A stretch of 64,000 nt of DNA, from the NCBI RefSeq assembly GCF_910596095.1, contig NC_056546.1, forward strand, positions 12,983,925 through 13,047,924, written 5' to 3'. The DNA is from Thunnus maccoyii (Eukaryota > Chordata > Actinopteri > Scombriformes > Scombridae). Below the pieces are notes generated by a model, which was given only the letters and a program-made list of their open reading frames with translations, was not told where the DNA came from and searched no databases. Within the stretch, counting starts at the first letter, position 1, and every line of letters starts with the position of its first letter. The position numbers and the translations under genes are program-made. Below, piece after piece: positions 61,301 through 64,000 of the stretch.

Positions 61301-63757
61301 CTTCCCCAACTCAAATCAATCTACTCAAAAATCTTTTTTTATCACAAACAAATATTAAAGGGGCTCAAATAACATCATCCTGAGACTCATTTAAATGGTG
61401 CAATCTCTCAATTAAAGTTTCTTTCTCAACAATAGCAACTTAATTAATATTTCTCCGAGGGAGATATAGTGAGGCTGAATCAATTACTCGGCTTGCCGTC
61501 ATCTTGTTTTGTTAACAAGACTGGAAGCATGACGAATCTAAACCGAGGCTTAGTTGCAGGTTAGTGAGGGGATCTAATAGAGTATGATTACAAAAGAAAT
61601 CCGATCAAATGGGCCATGACAGAAATGAGCACACAAACACATGCATACAGTAAACATATAGGTGTATATGAACAAACAGGGGGAACAGTATACATTAGTA
61701 CAGCAAGCTGTTTGATAGATGAAGTAACAGCTAGTGACTCACCTTATAAATGTTGGCTCCGGAGGGTTTGGGTGGAGGCTTGCGCTGTGGTGTGGGTCTG
61801 TACATGGACTGAGTCCTGATGGGGCTGATTGGCCTGTTGGCCTCCACAGATCTATAAACACAGCAACAGTATTTAAAGCCCACTCCTTAACAAACATTTC
61901 AGTTATATTTAGACTAAAAGTTTTGAGCTTTACTGTAGATGAAAAGTATTTTTTATATTTCTCAGATGATCGTGTATTTCCACTCATTGTTTTCCCATTT
62001 GGTTCAAAAATATTACTTATATAAACAAGAACAGAAAAAACTGTATAGGTTGCTACATAATGAAAGTTCTTGAACTTTGAAATAGCAGTTTGACAAAATA
62101 GTCTTAACTTAATGGCCACTAATGTCCAAATTACAGCACTACAAGACAGAGAAAATGCCATCCAAAAATTAGTATCTTTAAGTGTTGTCAACTGTGAGTC
62201 ATTTAATTTGAGTGAGTAAGGAGTTTTTTTTTCTGTAGGCCCATAGTTTCCAAATAATTTAATTTTGTTTATTATTGGAAACGTAATTTTCCATGTTGAA
62301 TTGTATGCTTGCCTGTATTTTTACTTTTTTATTTATAGAGCATAGTACAGAAGACAAAGTTCTGTCTTTGCAATGTAATGTAAGAAGACTTGGTCTTGTC
62401 TATGTTTGACAAATATTTCACCACTGCAACTGTATTCTGGTGTCTTGTGCATCCATGTGGGACGGGCACTTGTATGTGCATGACTGACTAACTAACTAAC
62501 CTGCTGTGCACTGATTAAAAGGCTCTGATTACGCTAGAAATTCATCTGAATTAATTAACTTAAACATTAATTTCAACACAACCTATATTTTCCCTATGAT
62601 TACTACCAAATTACATTCTCCTTTCCAGGAATTTCTTGGACATCGGTGCTTGGGTAACTTTTTTTATTCACATGTGGATCATGAATTCCACCTATAAGAT
62701 AAGCAGCACATTTGGCCGTTAAGAAATCGTTGCGCTCTGGTTATTTCTGAACATATCAAACTCATTAATAGGGAAAGAAAAAACAGTTTTCTACACAAGA
62801 ACAAGGATTTATTTTATTTGCCAAACGTTATGTAGAGCCATACCCAAGAGCACCCAAGCTAAAAAATTGATTAAATGTATTAAAAAATTAATGAACGATG
62901 TTAGAGCCAAATTGTAAGGTATTACTTGAAAATGTTTCAAATGGTTTATAGCATTAAAATAACATAACAATGTTACTTTATCTGATGTTATTTTAGCAAA
63001 TTCCCCAAGTCTAAGCAGCCTCACAACATGTCGTTGTGCCACAATCAAACCCCACTGCTTCTCTGTTTTATTTTGTAGCAAGACACGTCACCTGAGTTTC
63101 TCCAAGGTGCTCTTCTTATTGGTGAAGAAGAGGCGCAGCAGAGTCTTCCTCTTCAGAAAGATGATTACTGTGGCTACCAGAAGGCTGACCAGGGTAAGCA
63201 GGATTGCCACAGTAATGACCACGCTGTCGGCTGATGCCACATATGACAACACGCACATTAATACACAAACACGCACATCTACAGCACAGAACAATGACAG
63301 GACATAACGCAAAGACCGTTACAGCTAGGCCACGGTCAGCAACACAGTTTGAGATTCACATTTCACTGCTCATTTCTGCTTTTCACACTGAGGACTAAAA
63401 TTCATTTTCTTCCTCTTTCGAAACTATAGACTGTGCAGTATAATGTATTGCCAGGTGGTAGGGGAGTTTTGCTGTTCTAGGAAAGTTTTACTTGAGTCCA
63501 AACCACACATCAATCCGGTACTGGCTCTGCAAGAAAGAGATGTACAAGGTGCAGCTGGTGCAGCTTTGTGTTGCTGGTTATTTCTGAGTTACTGCTGTTG
63601 TCTGTCTGTCTAGATGAGTGAGGAGGGAAATTAAACCGTCCACACTACCTGCCAGTCTCATTGGCCCGCTGTCAATGCTTCCTCCAAAGCCTGCTTTCTC
63701 ACAGAACGGAGGCGCCCAGTGTGCTTCACAGTGGCAGTTCTTCTTGTTGTTGCACAC
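53861..63757 (-). CDS. ADAM12: ADAM12, 3' part: EGF, transmembrane and cytoplasmic exons (5' exons beyond window)
   Basis: Minus-strand exons found: 63757-63649, 63230-63092, 61851-61743, 60071-59820, 54753-54590 and 53912-53861, with stop at 53863-53861. All junctions are GT-AG and phases agree. The first encodes the EGF-like end [20 protein letters not shown]. The second gives the membrane segment [20 protein letters not shown] then [17 protein letters not shown], matching human ADAM12 YLKRKTLIRLLFTNKK. The tail is proline-rich with SH3-type motifs: [13 protein letters not shown], an 84-residue exon with [16 protein letters not shown], and [16 protein letters not shown] (human [16 protein letters not shown]). 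It ends [15 protein letters not shown]12 is a membrane-anchored metalloprotease-disintegrin; its tail binds SH3 proteins. The protease and disintegrin exons lie past base 64000. ADAM19 was considered, but the tail and synteny favour ADAM12. Confidence 0.93.
55375..55396 (+). repeat. TA microsatellite
   Basis: Eleven AT units between CA-rich flanks, in the ADAM12 intron. Confidence 0.85.
55436..55480 (+). repeat. compound CA microsatellite
   Basis: Two CA runs separated by CCCACCCCGCCC. Confidence 0.85.
55904..55965 (-). ncRNA. hammerhead-like string 1 in a repeat relic
   Basis: The minus strand reads CTGATGA (55951-55945), then A-GGC-CACAA-GCC as a small hairpin, then AAAACGCG, then TTGGTCAAACAATAAAG. 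CTGATGA, hairpin, GAAA is the order of a hammerhead core. Here the GAAA is AAAA and one extra A follows CTGATGA, so activity is doubtful. GACGAC just upstream can pair with GTCGTT about 50 nt downstream. The string is a known-looking dispersed repeat of fish and amphibians; a link to Penelope-like elements is inference. Confidence 0.3.
56245..56330. repeat. dispersed repeat fragment
   Basis: GTCTGGACTTCAAACAAGCG, then CAATAGGTGATGTCACACG, then ATCTTTATATAGTCTATG. This resembles the end of a common teleost repeat that finishes TATATACAGTCTATG. Classification not possible. Confidence 0.4.
56340..56825 (+). mobile_element. second Tc1/mariner relic, 5'-truncated
   Basis: The plus strand at 56373-56510 reads [20 protein letters not shown] then [20 protein letters not shown]. 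It has the HDNAPLH motif containing a catalytic Asp of Tc1/mariner transposases. Further frames are broken by stops and shifts ([17 protein letters not shown]). The right end GGATGTCCAAATACTTTTGG then CCATGTAGTGTA is a typical terminal repeat. An unrelated piece (about 56630-56745) seems inserted before that end. Confidence 0.75.
56668..56712 (-). ncRNA. hammerhead-like string 2
   Basis: The minus strand reads CTGAGGA, A, GACC-TATAGTT-GATC, AAAAC, ATCGCAAATAAAAG. It has the same order as string 1: CTGANGA-like word, one extra A, a short imperfect hairpin, AAAAC and then AATAAA. Sequence outside the core differs from string 1. Likely a decayed repeat-borne motif; ribozyme function is not shown. 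Confidence 0.25.
58653..58676 (+). repeat. poly-C/poly-T homopolymer pair
   Basis: Thirteen C followed directly by eleven T, then AAAG. An all-pyrimidine strand that is prone to slippage and sequencing error. Confidence 0.85.
60140..60352. mobile_element. MITE-like element, family A copy 2
   Basis: GGTGTTACTAATAACATTAA, then TTGACCCAGTAAGCCATG and GAGCCAGTATGAACAATACC, closing with CTTTTCCTACTGTGACTTGT. These are the same words in the same order as 3449-3630, more diverged at the ends. It sits directly downstream of the 84-residue ADAM12 exon (59820-60071) in genomic order, in the intron. Confidence 0.65.
60366..61112. mobile_element. family B copy 2 with an internal insertion
   Basis: 60366-60565 carries GCCAAATACTCTGGTTCCAG, then CTTCTCAAGTCTGAGG and TTTTGGTTGTAGACTTCAGA. 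61022-61112 carries the other end, AATGAATAGATTAACTGAAA, then TTGATCAATAATGAAAATAA and GTTGCAGCC. The two parts match the family B element of 3704-4030, so about 450 bp (60566-61021) looks inserted. The insert holds an open frame of 79 codons (60584-60823) without recognisable similarity. Confidence 0.55.
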
Positions 63758-64000
63758 CTGCAAATAAGGAAGTTTTGCTATAAATTACATCAAACACTAA
63801 TAATGCTACACTCGCTCTTTTCCTTTCTCCTGCATCAAATAGTATCAAAAGACATTTGTATTCTTCCCAGACATAAATGACATATTGTCCAAACATGATG
63901 AACCGAATTGGTTTACTTTTATAAATAAACCACTCTCATTCAGTTAGTCTTAAGCGCTTTCAATATAAGAGGACACTGGCTGTTCATGTGTGTTGTGTGT
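63758..64000 (-). other. ADAM12 intron at window edge
   Basis: Sequence upstream of the EGF exon acceptor (TTTGCAG/GTGTGC). No further exon is visible before base 64000; the next upstream ADAM12 exon lies outside. Confidence 0.6.

Noticed and set aside
61739-62191. 150-codon minus-strand frame starting at 62191
   Set aside because: Only its last 36 codons (from 61851) are an ADAM12 exon; the upstream part is intron that happens to stay open.

Overview
The window is nuclear DNA from a ray-finned fish, very probably a teleost. The signs are compact multi-exon genes with GT-AG introns, many CA/TA microsatellites, a dense load of small terminal-inverted-repeat elements, and relics of DIRS-like, L1/Tx1-like, CR1/L2-like and Tc1/mariner elements. 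The gene order TEX36 - EDRF1 - DHX32 - ADAM12 matches human 10q26. No bacterial operon, CRISPR array, rRNA gene or convincing tRNA gene was seen.

Layout. 1-18.3 kb has no recognisable protein-coding gene. It opens with a broken DIRS-type tyrosine recombinase, holds several MITE-like elements, a relic Tc1 element, and AT-rich stretches that look like conserved non-coding DNA around a locally CpG-richer patch at 7.4-7.9 kb. 18.3-22.8 kb carries two minus-strand genes: TEX36 (4 exons, 200 aa) and a six-exon gene for a 226-residue ATG16-like protein with the ATG5-binding helix and coiled coil but no WD40 propeller. 23-24.6 kb is repeats. 25.19-36.82 kb is EDRF1 on the plus strand (25 coding exons, 1249 aa, complete), with a large intron 1 full of nested transposons and one GC-AG intron. 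36.8-39.9 kb is the tail-to-tail spacer with a minisatellite and a large inverted-repeat element. 39.95-47.21 kb is DHX32 on the minus strand (11 coding exons, 740 aa, complete), a DEAH-family protein whose catalytic motifs are degenerate. 47.2-53.8 kb holds a degraded L1/Tx1-like element downstream of ADAM12. 53.86 kb to the window edge is the 3' part of ADAM12 on the minus strand (EGF-like, transmembrane and proline-rich cytoplasmic exons); its upstream exons lie beyond base 64000.

The genes do not form a pathway; they are a conserved syntenic block. EDRF1 is a TPR-type factor linked to erythroid gene expression, DHX32 a helicase-like protein, ADAM12 a membrane metalloprotease, TEX36 a testis-associated protein, and the ATG16-like protein is predicted to act in autophagosome formation. 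The most notable item is the ATG16-like gene. All exon boundaries were read by eye from splice sites and reading-frame continuity, and checked only against remembered family sequences.
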